A stretch of 15,677 nt of DNA from Caldifarciminota bacterium RBG_13_43_14 (GCA_001771735.1 MEUM01000023.1:1-15677); one strand, 5' to 3'. Shown: positions 1-7,134, counted from the first letter of the stretch. Translations and numbers: made by a program. Notes: generated from the sequence alone by a model not told the origin.

Positions 1-126
1 GCTGCGCACTGTGTTATGTTCTTCAACTATCCCTTCAAACTGTACTGGCATGTAAAAACCAGCAAATTCAACGATTTTTCCGTCATTTTTTACATGAAAA
101 TCATAAAAAGGTGTCTTTTTTATCAT
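1..126 (-). CDS. gcvT: Aminomethyltransferase (glycine cleavage T protein), N-terminal part
   Basis: Only the first 42 codons lie in the window; the gene runs off the left edge. The translation reads MIKKTPFYDFHVKNDGKIVE, then FAGFYMPVQFEGIVEEH. This is the typical GcvT start: a KTPLYDLH-like opening, then a GGWxMPVQYxGIxEEH-like folate-binding segment. GcvT transfers the methylene group of aminomethylated H-protein to tetrahydrofolate, giving 5,10-methylene-THF and ammonia in the cytoplasm. That links it to fhs and purM further along, although it is not in their operon. The ATG at 126-124 is chosen because a strong promoter ends 6 nt upstream, which makes the message probably leaderless; there is no Shine-Dalgarno sequence. 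Family assignment is firm for this N-terminus, but the integrity of the rest cannot be judged. Confidence 0.88.
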   Translation of the reverse strand, partial: MIKKTPFYDFHVKNDGKIVEFAGFYMPVQFEGIVEEHNTVRS

Positions 127-132
127 GACAAA

Positions 133-160
133 AGTATATTTAAAAACCCTAAAAAGTCAA
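133..160 (-). promoter_or_regulatory. Promoter of gcvT (leaderless type)
   Basis: On the minus strand, -35 TTGACT (160-155), a 16-bp spacer and -10 TATACT (138-133) are followed by only 6 nt before the ATG at 126. The expected transcription start coincides with the start codon, give or take a base. Confidence 0.75.
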
Positions 161-186
161 TATAATACCAATGAAAAAGAAAGTCG

Positions 187-242
187 GTGGGAGCGGCTTT
201 CTAACCGCGATCGAATAATCGAGCCCAGGAGGGCTCTCCCAC
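187..242. repeat. Cloverleaf-like REP-type inverted repeat (possible terminator)
   Basis: A perfect 7-bp outer stem, GTGGGAG (187-193) with CTCCCAC (236-242), encloses three smaller hairpins. They are GCGG/CCGC (193-196 with 205-208), TCGA/TCGA (211-214 with 219-222) and AGCCC/GGGCT (222-226 with 231-235). The left half, GGGAGCGGCTTTCTAACCGC, resembles the GTGGGAGCGGCTT...CCGCGA class of REP sequences that in many bacteria are spread by RAYT-type Y1 transposases. That resemblance is from memory; no transposase gene is in the window. Read on the minus strand, the structure is followed by a pyrimidine/T-rich run (CTTTCTTTTTC, about 182-172). It could therefore also terminate the lamin-tail gene transcript just upstream. 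Confidence 0.65.
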
Positions 243-282
243 AATTTACGAAACGTCAAGTTTTCTCGACTTTAAAATGGCC

Positions 283-1551
283 TCAACGCGCAAGTACGGC
301 CATTTTTTTTGCCCTGGTTAAACGATGGTTGAATTCATACTCAAGATATACTATATACATACCGCTCATAAGCGGTCCATGCAAACCCATACCATCCCAG
401 AATATTGTCCCCTGATCGATCATGCATTCTTCTTTTTTCACAATATACTGAACAAGCTTTCCTCGAGTGTCATAGATCAATATTGTCAGCGATCCACCAG
501 CCTGAGGCAGGCGGTAATCGATCTGCAAGAGATCATCCTGACCATCATTATCCGGCGTAAATATTGCCGGATTTACTGCTAATTCACTGATATCATTAAC
601 GACCAATAGTTCTTTAAAGGTAATATTATTTTCCATCTTTTTATCAAGCAGAAATTCAACCTGAAAACCAATACTGTGCTTGCCTTGAGATGGATGTTTA
701 TATTCACAAATTAATAGCGTACTGTCAAATGCATTAATCAAAACACCCTGCATTCTACTCAATAACTCGCCCGACTGATACATGCGGTCATTATTAATAT
801 CATCGAATACTGCAAGATCATAGTCATCGGTAGGTCTCAACCCATAGTTCTTAACCCAGATCTGGATACGTAAATCCTCGCCTTTTTTCACTATTGCCGG
901 AATATAAAAAATTGAATTTTCTTCCACCGCCAGATCAAACGCCTGGGTCGTGCTGTTTTCCCTTCCCGGAGTACATCCATCTGGATCTAGTGATGGATAC
1001 CAATTGTTTATCTCATCACCGATTTGTATATCGATCCTTTCCCAGCTGATACCGTCACCTGGGTCGGACGGAAAACAATCAAGACTATCGAAAGGAGTGC
1101 CGAAGCTTGTTGTGCAGGCTTGCATTTCGGAAAACAGCAATAGCGGATCGCTGTTGGCCAGGCCATCGCCGATCGTCGTATCATCGGTGGTCATTATCAG
1201 GGTCGAATCAGGGATATCATACAGCTGCCCGTGCCCGCCACTGGTATCGCTGCTTACATATTCTCGATCCAGGATCAAGGCATATGAATATGGATACAAA
1301 ATGGTTGAGTGTATGCGTACATTTGGATATTTGACTAAAATTGACTCGTTTTCCCAGGGATGAAGTTCATCCGGGATCACATCAAAATCGGTTATGAAAT
1401 AACTTGCGAGATCGATCGTATCCGGGCTGTTATTATAGATCTCAATATATTCATTGCGGTCTCCGCAGGTTTGTTCTGAACCACGCACATTGGACATGAC
1501 CTCGGTGATCAATAACTGGGACTGAGCCCAAAGGAATAATAATACTGCCAT
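283..1551 (-). CDS. Secreted lamin-tail-domain protein with C-terminal FlgD/CHU_C-like Ig domain
   Basis: Predicted secreted protein of 422 residues. Its N-terminus (MAVLLFLWAQSQ) is a short, uncharged signal-peptide-like segment. It is followed directly by a lamin-tail-domain pattern at about residues 13-150: LLITEVMSN, then NEYIEIYNNSPDTIDLASY. The middle (about 230-320) looks like a CARDB-type beta sandwich (VKNYGLRPTDDYDLAVFDD). The last ~90 residues contain FTPDNDGQDD, IYDTRGKLVQ, WDG and SGMYIVYLEY, the signature of FlgD-like or gliding-motility C-terminal Ig domains used for surface secretion or sorting in the FCB group. An upstream in-frame TTG at 1575 would lie before the -10 box and so outside the transcript; the ATG at 1551 is therefore preferred. 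It appears monocistronic. Its surface role and substrate are unknown. Confidence 0.82.
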   Translation of the reverse strand: MAVLLFLWAQSQLLITEVMSNVRGSEQTCGDRNEYIEIYNNSPDTIDLASYFITDFDVIPDELHPWENESILVKYPNVRIHSTILYPYSYALILDREYVSSDTSGGHGQLYDIPDSTLIMTTDDTTIGDGLANSDPLLLFSEMQACTTSFGTPFDSLDCFPSDPGDGISWERIDIQIGDEINNWYPSLDPDGCTPGRENSTTQAFDLAVEENSIFYIPAIVKKGEDLRIQIWVKNYGLRPTDDYDLAVFDDINNDRMYQSGELLSRMQGVLINAFDSTLLICEYKHPSQGKHSIGFQVEFLLDKKMENNITFKELLVVNDISELAVNPAIFTPDNDGQDDLLQIDYRLPQAGGSLTILIYDTRGKLVQYIVKKEECMIDQGTIFWDGMGLHGPLMSGMYIVYLEYEFNHRLTRAKKMAVLAR

Positions 1552-1563
1552 AAACCCCGGGGA

Positions 1564-1591
1564 ATTATATAGCAATTGAAAACGAAGTCAA
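1564..1591 (-). promoter_or_regulatory. Promoter of the lamin-tail protein gene
   Basis: -35 TTGACT (1591-1586), 16-bp spacer, perfect -10 TATAAT (1569-1564). The ATG lies 12 nt downstream of the -10, so the 5' leader would be only about 5-6 nt. Confidence 0.75.
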
Positions 1592-1639
1592 GATGGAAAA
1601 ATGGGAAATGGGTTGGGGTCAGGACGCGAGAATAAACAT

Positions 1640-1850
1640 TTATGTAATTTGTAATTGGTAATTGCGTAATTAACAGAAAAGCATACCAGGATATCAGTAG
1701 ATCAGTGGGCAGGATACTAGCAACCTAGAATACCAGGTTTTTTGTTCCTGATTTGCCGATATTCTGATAATCTGCATACTGATGATCTGATACTCTGATC
1801 TACTTATTTTTACCGATCACGGATTACTGATTACCGGATACAGTTTACGG
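1640..1850. repeat. Spacer of degenerate short repeats (TAATT and CTGAT/ATCAG words)
   Basis: The 356 bp between the lamin-tail gene and ssrA hold no gene. Apart from a promoter at one end and a hairpin at the other, they are made of decayed short words. TAATT occurs four times at 1645, 1652, 1659 and 1667 (steps 7, 7, 8). ATACCAGG occurs twice within about 1683-1737. CTGAT occurs six times between 1748 and 1831, and its complement ATCAG twice near 1691-1705. No exact tandem unit can be defined. Confidence 0.55.
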
Positions 1851-1866
1851 TCTTTCTCGGTACACT

Positions 1867-1909
1867 CAATTTTTCAGCCAAATCCAACCTACAGATTTGG
1901 GAAAAATTG
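1867..1909 (-). terminator. Hairpin at the 3' end of ssrA (probable terminator or processing signal)
   Basis: Two nested stems: CAATTTTTC (1867-1875) with GAAAAATTG (1901-1909), and CCAAATC (1878-1884) with GATTTGG (1894-1900). They are separated by a small asymmetric internal loop and closed by a 9-nt loop. On the minus strand the hairpin begins inside the CCA tail of the tmRNA. There is no clear U-run after it, so classical intrinsic termination is not proven. Confidence 0.5.
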
Positions 1910-2255
1910 GTGGAGGCGGCGGGAATCGAACCCGCGTCCGCGACGTTTCAATGAAGATGACTACATACTTAGTCTCTTTATAAATGTCCCTTCGCGTCAC
2001 CAAAAGACAGGTCGTCGAAAGCAAGCCTCTTCAACTTATCCATTAACCCTAAAGGCGAGAATTAATGGATTTCAGCCCATTATGACGCCTGACCCTGAAC
2101 TGGGCTGGAGCTCAGGCAGACGTAGCCGCATTATTATGCAGCTAGAGCGTATCCTATTTCAGGATGTTTATATTTCCGGTCGGATTAACGAGGTGGCCAA
2201 AACCCTCGGTATGCCCTCTTTCATGTCATCCGCCACGTCGAAACCGATCGCCCCC
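1908..2255 (-). ncRNA. ssrA: Transfer-messenger RNA (tmRNA)
   Basis: The 348-nt RNA rescues stalled ribosomes and tags the unfinished protein for proteolysis. The 5' end (GGGGGCGATCGGTTTCGACG) and 3' end (GGACGCGGGTTCGATTCCCG, then CCGCCTCCACCA) form the tRNA-like domain. Its seven-base acceptor stem includes a G3-U pair, the alanine-tRNA identity feature. The T arm has a GCGGG/CCCGC stem, and the 3' CCA is encoded. The tag reading frame ends GGA TAC GCT CTA GCT GCA TAA TAA (2135-2112), that is ...GYALAA with two stops, matching the usual ALAA degron. Spacing from the CTCGT motif, compared with E. coli, points to a CAT resume codon, giving (A)HPEIGYALAA. The resume codon is uncertain. The TAAGTATGTAGTC segment typical of the 3' part is also present. 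Confidence 0.95.
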
Positions 2256-2266
2256 GATCTAATATT

Positions 2267-2295
2267 AGTATATATTATGACCATGAAAATGTCAA
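2267..2295 (-). promoter_or_regulatory. Promoter of ssrA
   Basis: -35 TTGACA (2295-2290), 17-bp spacer, -10 TATACT (2272-2267). The mature 5' G is 12 nt beyond the -10, consistent with a short precursor trimmed by RNase P. Confidence 0.72.
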
Positions 2296-2372
2296 TAAGA
2301 ATTTTCCGATATATTATGATTAATGAATCACTGCCATCTATTCTTTTAATCACCGTAATCGAAGATTTCTGG

Positions 2373-3329
2373 TTATTTCGGAAATCTCAAGTGTTCATAA
2401 CCGCTTGGTTCAAGCGCTGATTCATGGCCATCATGTAAAATAAATAACCCTTTACCGCGCATTATCCTTCCAATCTGAAAAATAGGATATTTTATCGTCC
2501 CGGGCAATTGTCTGGCCGAGAAGAGTAATTCAAAATCTTCACCAGCGGCCAGTATGAAAGTCAGCGGATCTATATTGTGATCCTGGCAATAAGCGCCGAC
2601 TTCCGAGTGTATCGGCACATGATTTGTATCGATTATGATCTTGACCCGACTTTCGCGCATCATATGATAAGTATCGGTCGACAGTCCATCCGACGTGTCA
2701 ATACAAGCGCTGGCATATTTTCTAAAAGCCTGAACTTCAGCAAAACGCGGTTCCGGAAAACAATGCCGACTGATCGCAGTTTCAAATCTGCTTTTCGACA
2801 ATCTTTGAGCCAACACCTTTCGGCCTACCTCGGCCAGGCCCAAGAAATTGGTCACATACAAATACTGACCCGGTCGCGCCCCGGAACGCAATAATGGTTC
2901 CCTTGAACGGCCGATCACCGTAATTGTGATACCCAAGCACGGGCTCTGGACAATATCTCCACCAGCAATATCAAACCGGTATTTACGGCTCAATTCACTG
3001 AAGCCATCGTAAATCGCCTTTATATCCCCCGATTTTACTTTACTGGGGAGCTGTAATGAAACGAGCGCGGCTACTGGTTGCGCTGCCATTGCGGCAAGAT
3101 CAGAAAGACTGGCACCCATAGTTCGATAACCCAGCATTTTATAATTAAAGTATTGCATATTAAAATGCACGGTCTCAATAAATGAATCAGTGGAAATCAC
3201 ATAGCCATTGCGTAACACCATTGCATCATCGCCAATTCCTTTGATTATATCCGGATGTCGTTGGGGAAAACGACTCCTTATATATTCAATTATTGCCAGT
3301 TCTTCGCCAGGTTCGTTATTTTTGATCAT
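2373..3329 (-). CDS. thiL: Thiamine-monophosphate kinase
   Basis: ThiL phosphorylates thiamine monophosphate to the active cofactor thiamine diphosphate, using ATP in the cytoplasm. The 318-residue protein has the usual family length. It shows the PurM/ThiL-superfamily glycine-acid motifs: GIGDDA (31-36), STDSFIETVHF (46-56, matching the family's DxxVEgvHF), SLSDLAAMAAQP (74-85), AGGDIVQS and CIDTSDGLSTD, and AAGEDFELLF near the C-terminus. The ATG at 3329 starts 30 nt after the stop of the GTPase gene, so it is the third and last gene of the fhs operon. No Shine-Dalgarno of any strength is visible. Its pairing with a folate enzyme and a GTPase has no obvious metabolic logic. Confidence 0.92.
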   Translation of the reverse strand: MIKNNEPGEELAIIEYIRSRFPQRHPDIIKGIGDDAMVLRNGYVISTDSFIETVHFNMQYFNYKMLGYRTMGASLSDLAAMAAQPVAALVSLQLPSKVKSGDIKAIYDGFSELSRKYRFDIAGGDIVQSPCLGITITVIGRSREPLLRSGARPGQYLYVTNFLGLAEVGRKVLAQRLSKSRFETAISRHCFPEPRFAEVQAFRKYASACIDTSDGLSTDTYHMMRESRVKIIIDTNHVPIHSEVGAYCQDHNIDPLTFILAAGEDFELLFSARQLPGTIKYPIFQIGRIMRGKGLFILHDGHESALEPSGYEHLRFPK

Positions 3330-3359
3330 TGATCACCAAAACTCTGTATCCCATGCCCA

Positions 3360-4328
3360 TTACGTATGGAACTCAATAATATCCTCATCGACCAGTACCT
3401 GATGCTTTTCAACCCTTTGCCCTGAAAATCCATGTTCATTCCAAAGTCTTGCAAATTTCAAATTCTTTTTAAAATCCTTGTGTATGTGTTCGGCCGCATC
3501 AATAACCGTGGTTCCTGCCTTCAGCACAACCGGCTCATTTTTCTCGACTGGTTTTCCGATTTTTTTGGTATAAACTCTGATTATCCAAAGCTGCTCGAAT
3601 ATCAAATGCTTCAATTCATCAATAGCCCGGTTTGATCCGACCGAAATAGCTATGACTGGAAGAGCCGATCCGATTTTTCCCACTTTACCCCGGATCCGGG
3701 TCTCCATAGACTCGTCATCAATTTTATTTATTATAATTACCGACTTTTTTATATCACCGAACTCGTGTTCGGTTAGAAATATGTTGTGTTCGGCAAGTCC
3801 TTTTTTGATCGTATCAAGGTCTTGTTCTATATCACTCTTGCCATCAAGCATTATTAAAAGAATATCGCCATTGCGGTACAATCCATACAGCCAGGCCGGG
3901 GCATCCTCATAGAAAGGAGGAGTATCGACTATCTGAATCTTGATGTTCTCGTATTCAATCATACCGATCTGTGGAAGTTTTGTTGTAAAAGGATAATCGC
4001 CAACATCCACACGCGCATTGGTCAAAATATTCACTAATGAGGATTTACCACAATTTGGAAGCCCTACTAGAACGACCTGACCAGCACCCTGTTTCTCGAC
4101 TTGATACGAGGTGCCGCCTGAACCGCCTTTTGTTTTTCGCTGTTTATCGATCGCTTCTTTTGTTTTAGATATCTTCGATTTGAGATCGGCCTGCAGCTTT
4201 TCCGTACCCTTGTGCTTGGGTATGCTTGCCAAAAGTTGCTGCAAGTATACTAGTTTTTCCTGGGGATCTCGGGCATCCCGATATTTTTTTTCAATCTCAA
4301 AATACTGTGGAGGTAGATTAGCTGGCAT
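3360..4328 (-). CDS. OBG/DRG-family GTPase with C-terminal TGS domain
   Basis: A 322-residue GTPase of the OBG/DRG group. A charged, probably helical N-terminus (about 10-65) leads into the G domain: G1 GLPNCGKSS (89-97), G2 around PFTT (113-116), G3 DTPP (135-138) and G4 NKID (201-204), with a SVGSN G5-like segment near 229-233. The last ~65 residues form a TGS domain (KKIGKPVEKNEPVVLKAGTT, then VIDAAEHIHKDF, then a closing VLVDEDIIEF). TGS GTPases of this type usually associate with ribosomes or RNA; the exact role here is unknown. The ATG at 4328 lies 26 nt after the fhs stop, indicating co-transcription. The architecture recalls eukaryotic/archaeal DRG more than bacterial ObgE, because there is no glycine-rich Obg fold. 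Confidence 0.85.
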   Translation of the reverse strand: MPANLPPQYFEIEKKYRDARDPQEKLVYLQQLLASIPKHKGTEKLQADLKSKISKTKEAIDKQRKTKGGSGGTSYQVEKQGAGQVVLVGLPNCGKSSLVNILTNARVDVGDYPFTTKLPQIGMIEYENIKIQIVDTPPFYEDAPAWLYGLYRNGDILLIMLDGKSDIEQDLDTIKKGLAEHNIFLTEHEFGDIKKSVIIINKIDDESMETRIRGKVGKIGSALPVIAISVGSNRAIDELKHLIFEQLWIIRVYTKKIGKPVEKNEPVVLKAGTTVIDAAEHIHKDFKKNLKFARLWNEHGFSGQRVEKHQVLVDEDIIEFHT

Positions 4329-4354
4329 ATACCTATTTCCCGATCAAACAAAAA

Positions 4355-6025
4355 TCATGAAAGACCTATTATCCTGCCCTGTTCATCAATATCGATCAGT
4401 TCGGCATTCGGAACTTTTGCCAGACCGGGCATCAACATCATCTCGCCCGTAATCGGGACAAGAAACCCGGCACCAGCTGATATATTGATCCCGCTTATTG
4501 TAATCTTGAAATCTTTTGGCCGCCCCAGCCGATCCGGATCGTCAGACAATGATTTATTGGTCTTGGCTATGCACACCGGCAGTTTATCAAACCCGAGTTT
4601 AATGATCCGTTTAATGTCTTTTTCAGCCTTCGGCGTATAAACGACACGATTTGCACCGTATATCAGCTTCGCGACTTTTTCGATCTTGATTTCAACCGGA
4701 TCCGATAGATCATATATCGGATGCATTTGGGTCGGTTCATCTTTAAGCATTGTATGGACAATTTCAGCTAGTTCAACCGCACCGGCTGATCCATTCTCAA
4801 AAGCCCTTACCGGTGCGCATTTGCATTTGATCGAACGGCAGAAATCGAGGACCGCTTTAATCTCATCATCAGTATCGCCATCGAATATATTAAGCGCCAC
4901 GACCTTGGGAATACCAAGTATTGCCACATTCTCAATATGCTTTGCCAAATTTTCAAATCCAGCGATCAAATTATCAATATTGCCGGATTTAGGATCACGA
5001 ACTGATGCGCCACCATGAAGTTTCAAGGCTCGAATTGTGGCAACGACGACCGCAACATCAACTCGGAAATCGCTGACGCGACTAACAATATCAACGAATT
5101 TTTCCGCGCCAAGATCAGACCCAAAACCAGCTTCAACGACAGTGTGATCACACATCTTCAAGGCCATTTTTATCGCGGTTATACTGCACGTACCATGGGC
5201 GATATTGGCGAATGGACCGCAATGAATAAAAGCTGGTGAATGTTCGATCGTCTGAACAAAATTGGGTTTTAAGGCATCTTTAAGCAGGGCAGCCATTGCT
5301 CCGTTCACTTTCAGATCCCGGGCAAAAATCGGTTTTCCATCCATGTTAAAAGCGACCAGAATATTACCCAAACGCTCCTTAAGTTCCGTGACTGATTGCG
5401 CCAGGGCGAGTATTGCCATGACCTCGCTGGCCGCGGTTATTATGAACCCATCTTCACGTGCCGGACCATTTGCCTTTCCGCCCAGACCAACCACGATCGA
5501 ACGCAGGCTCCGGTCGTTCATGTCCATGGTCCGACGGACAAAAATCTCGCGTTCATCAATTCCGAGTTTGTTGCCAAAATGAAAATGATTATCAAGGACG
5601 GCACATAAAAGATTGTGTGCAGCCGATATTGCATGCAGGTCACCGGTGAAATGAAGATTGATATCCTCCATCGGTAAAACCTGACAATACCCACCGCCAG
5701 CCGCTCCGCCTTTAATTCCAAAGACTGGACCAAGGGATGGTTCACGCAATGCGACAATCGAACACTTGCCAATCCGATTCAAGGCCATGCTTAAACCGAT
5801 CGACACAGTGGTCTTACCCTCGCCATACGGTGTTGGGGTCATTGCTGTGACCAGAAGCAGTTTTCCATCCTGATTATCTTTTATCTTTTCAAAATGCTGC
5901 GGCAATACTTTAGCTTTATACATTCCGCAGGCCATGATATTTTCATCATTGATTCCCAGATTTTTTGCCAGCGCAGTAATCGGCAATAACCTGGCTTCTT
6001 GAGCGATATGTAGATCGCTTTTCAT
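4355..6025 (-). CDS. fhs: Formate--tetrahydrofolate ligase
   Basis: Fhs makes 10-formyl-THF from formate, THF and ATP. It feeds purine synthesis and the folate branch of one-carbon metabolism. The 556 residues match the family length. The nucleotide loop TPTPYGEGKTT sits at 63-73. It is followed by the family blocks GIKGGAAGGGYCQVLPMEDI, NLHFTGDLHAI, and later ATIRALKLHGG and GIPKVVALNIF. The ATG at 6025 is 5 nt past the -10 of a strong promoter. It is first in an operon with the TGS GTPase and thiL, and divergent from purM, whose pathway uses its product. Together with gcvT at the left edge it points to active folate C1 chemistry. A full acetyl-CoA pathway cannot be inferred from this window. 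Confidence 0.96.
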   Translation of the reverse strand: MKSDLHIAQEARLLPITALAKNLGINDENIMACGMYKAKVLPQHFEKIKDNQDGKLLLVTAMTPTPYGEGKTTVSIGLSMALNRIGKCSIVALREPSLGPVFGIKGGAAGGGYCQVLPMEDINLHFTGDLHAISAAHNLLCAVLDNHFHFGNKLGIDEREIFVRRTMDMNDRSLRSIVVGLGGKANGPAREDGFIITAASEVMAILALAQSVTELKERLGNILVAFNMDGKPIFARDLKVNGAMAALLKDALKPNFVQTIEHSPAFIHCGPFANIAHGTCSITAIKMALKMCDHTVVEAGFGSDLGAEKFVDIVSRVSDFRVDVAVVVATIRALKLHGGASVRDPKSGNIDNLIAGFENLAKHIENVAILGIPKVVALNIFDGDTDDEIKAVLDFCRSIKCKCAPVRAFENGSAGAVELAEIVHTMLKDEPTQMHPIYDLSDPVEIKIEKVAKLIYGANRVVYTPKAEKDIKRIIKLGFDKLPVCIAKTNKSLSDDPDRLGRPKDFKITISGINISAGAGFLVPITGEMMLMPGLAKVPNAELIDIDEQGRIIGLS

Positions 6026-6030
6026 GCGTT

Positions 6031-6059
6031 AGTATAATGCTTATCAAGCAGGGTGTCAA
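6031..6059 (-). promoter_or_regulatory. Promoter of the fhs-GTPase-thiL operon (leaderless type)
   Basis: -35 TTGACA (6059-6054), 17-bp spacer, -10 TATACT (6036-6031), then 5 nt to the fhs ATG. It is divergent from the purM promoter; the two -35 boxes are 22 bp apart. Confidence 0.78.
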
Positions 6060-6081
6060 CGGGGATCGACGTATTTCCCTC

Positions 6082-6109
6082 TTGCATTGTTTACTGAACT
6101 GAGTATTAT
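6082..6109 (+). promoter_or_regulatory. Promoter of purM (leaderless type)
   Basis: -35 TTGCAT (6082-6087), 16-bp spacer, -10 TATTAT (6104-6109), then 5 nt (TTTCC) to the ATG at 6115. It is a weaker match than the other promoters here but has identical geometry. Confidence 0.62.
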
Positions 6110-6114
6110 TTTCC

Positions 6115-7092
6115 ATGTTATACCGGGATGCAGGGGTAAATCTTGATGCATTGAACTTGATCCGTAAAAAAATCGGTCAGCAAGTAACCAAAACATTCGA
6201 CAATAAACGTAAGTCGGTTTTTGGTCTCTTTGGCGGCATATACCTCTATGATAATGATTATCTTGTCAGCAGCGTTGATAGCGTCGGCACCAAAATCCTG
6301 GTCGCGTGTGGAATCGGCGTTCATAATACTATTGGTCAAGATATTGTCAATCATTGCGTAAATGATATTCTCACGACCGGGGCAACACCTATATTTTTCA
6401 TGGATTACATCGGATTTTCGGAGATCGAAAAAAACGTATTGGTTGAGATCGTCATCGGATTGGTTAATGCCTGCCGCAAGGAAAAAATAATTTTGATCGG
6501 AGGTGAAACCGCCCAACTCAGCCGCTTTTATCCAAAAGGAGTTTACGATCTGGTTGGTTTTGTGGTTGGTCGCGTGAAGAAGGAACGATTGCTCGACCCA
6601 AGCCGGATAAAACCCGGAGATATAATGCTTGGTCTTGCGTCATCCGGTCTGCACACAAACGGCTATTCCCTTGCCCGCAAAGTCTTGCTGCGGAAATACA
6701 CATTTTCCACTCATATTCCAGAACTGAAATGCACGGTCGGTGAGGAACTCCTTAAAGTACATTTAAGCTATCGTTATAAACTCGAACCCCTGCTCTTTTA
6801 TATCAAAGCAATGGCTCATATCACCGGCGGCGGATTCTACGACAACATTGCCCGAGTATTGCCGCCGGGGTGCGCAGCGGTTATTAACCGCAGATCATGG
6901 ACGCCTTTACCCGTTTTTCGTTTGATCCAGAAACTCGGTCAGGTCCCGGACGAGGAAATGTATCATGTTTTCAATATGGGCATCGGTATGGTTGTGATTA
7001 TTGATCCAAAAAATTTAAAGTATTTCAAATCATTAAAGCTAAAAATGATCGGCGAGATTATCAAAGGTAAAACTTCAGTTACAATGAATTAG
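6115..7092 (+). CDS. purM: Phosphoribosylformylglycinamidine cyclo-ligase (AIR synthetase)
   Basis: PurM closes the imidazole ring of purines, converting FGAM to AIR with ATP. The 325 residues are slightly short of the usual ~345. Signature blocks are present: YRDAGVNLDA (3-12), DSVGTKI (55-61), HNTIGQDIV...VNDIL (70-86), GGETAQ (129-134), YDLVGFVVG, SSGLHTNGYSLARKVL and AHITGGGFYDNIARVLP. Two positions depart from the common wording: HNTIG instead of HDTIG, and GGETAQLS instead of GGETAEMP. Both lie in loops near the active site; whether this matters is unknown. It stands alone under its own promoter, convergent with the pyr operon (42-bp gap without a clear terminator). No other pur gene is in the window. 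Confidence 0.93.
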   Translation: MLYRDAGVNLDALNLIRKKIGQQVTKTFDNKRKSVFGLFGGIYLYDNDYLVSSVDSVGTKILVACGIGVHNTIGQDIVNHCVNDILTTGATPIFFMDYIGFSEIEKNVLVEIVIGLVNACRKEKIILIGGETAQLSRFYPKGVYDLVGFVVGRVKKERLLDPSRIKPGDIMLGLASSGLHTNGYSLARKVLLRKYTFSTHIPELKCTVGEELLKVHLSYRYKLEPLLFYIKAMAHITGGGFYDNIARVLPPGCAAVINRRSWTPLPVFRLIQKLGQVPDEEMYHVFNMGIGMVVIIDPKNLKYFKSLKLKMIGEIIKGKTSVTMN

Positions 7093-7134
7093 ATGCAGTT
7101 TTCCAACTTGTCAAAATAGGCTTATTGATATTGA

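Noticed and set aside
187..242. The cloverleaf could be read as a tRNA gene
   Set aside because: It is only 56 nt, has no T-loop GTTCGA-type sequence, no credible anticodon arm and no D-loop GG; the hairpins touch each other as in REP elements.
950..1363. Plus-strand open frames inside the lamin-tail gene and other long antisense frames over fhs, pyrC and DUF4175
   Set aside because: They are shadows of clearly coding frames on the opposite strand or frame and have no motifs or start signals of their own.
1573..1575. TTG start for the lamin-tail protein, adding 8 residues
   Set aside because: It lies upstream of the TATAAT box, so it would not be on the transcript; the ATG at 1551 fits the promoter and leaves the signal peptide at the N-terminus.
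1640..1850. CRISPR array or attachment site in the repeat-rich spacer
   Set aside because: The words are 5-8 bp, irregular and diverged; there are no exact 25-40 bp repeats with spacers and no integrase or cas genes.
2082..2420. Open reading frames on either strand across the tmRNA gene
   Set aside because: The stretch is explained by ssrA and its promoter; the frames show no protein family pattern.
7093..7134. Terminator between purM and the pyr operon
   Set aside because: No stem longer than a few base pairs and no paired T-run could be found in the 42 bp.
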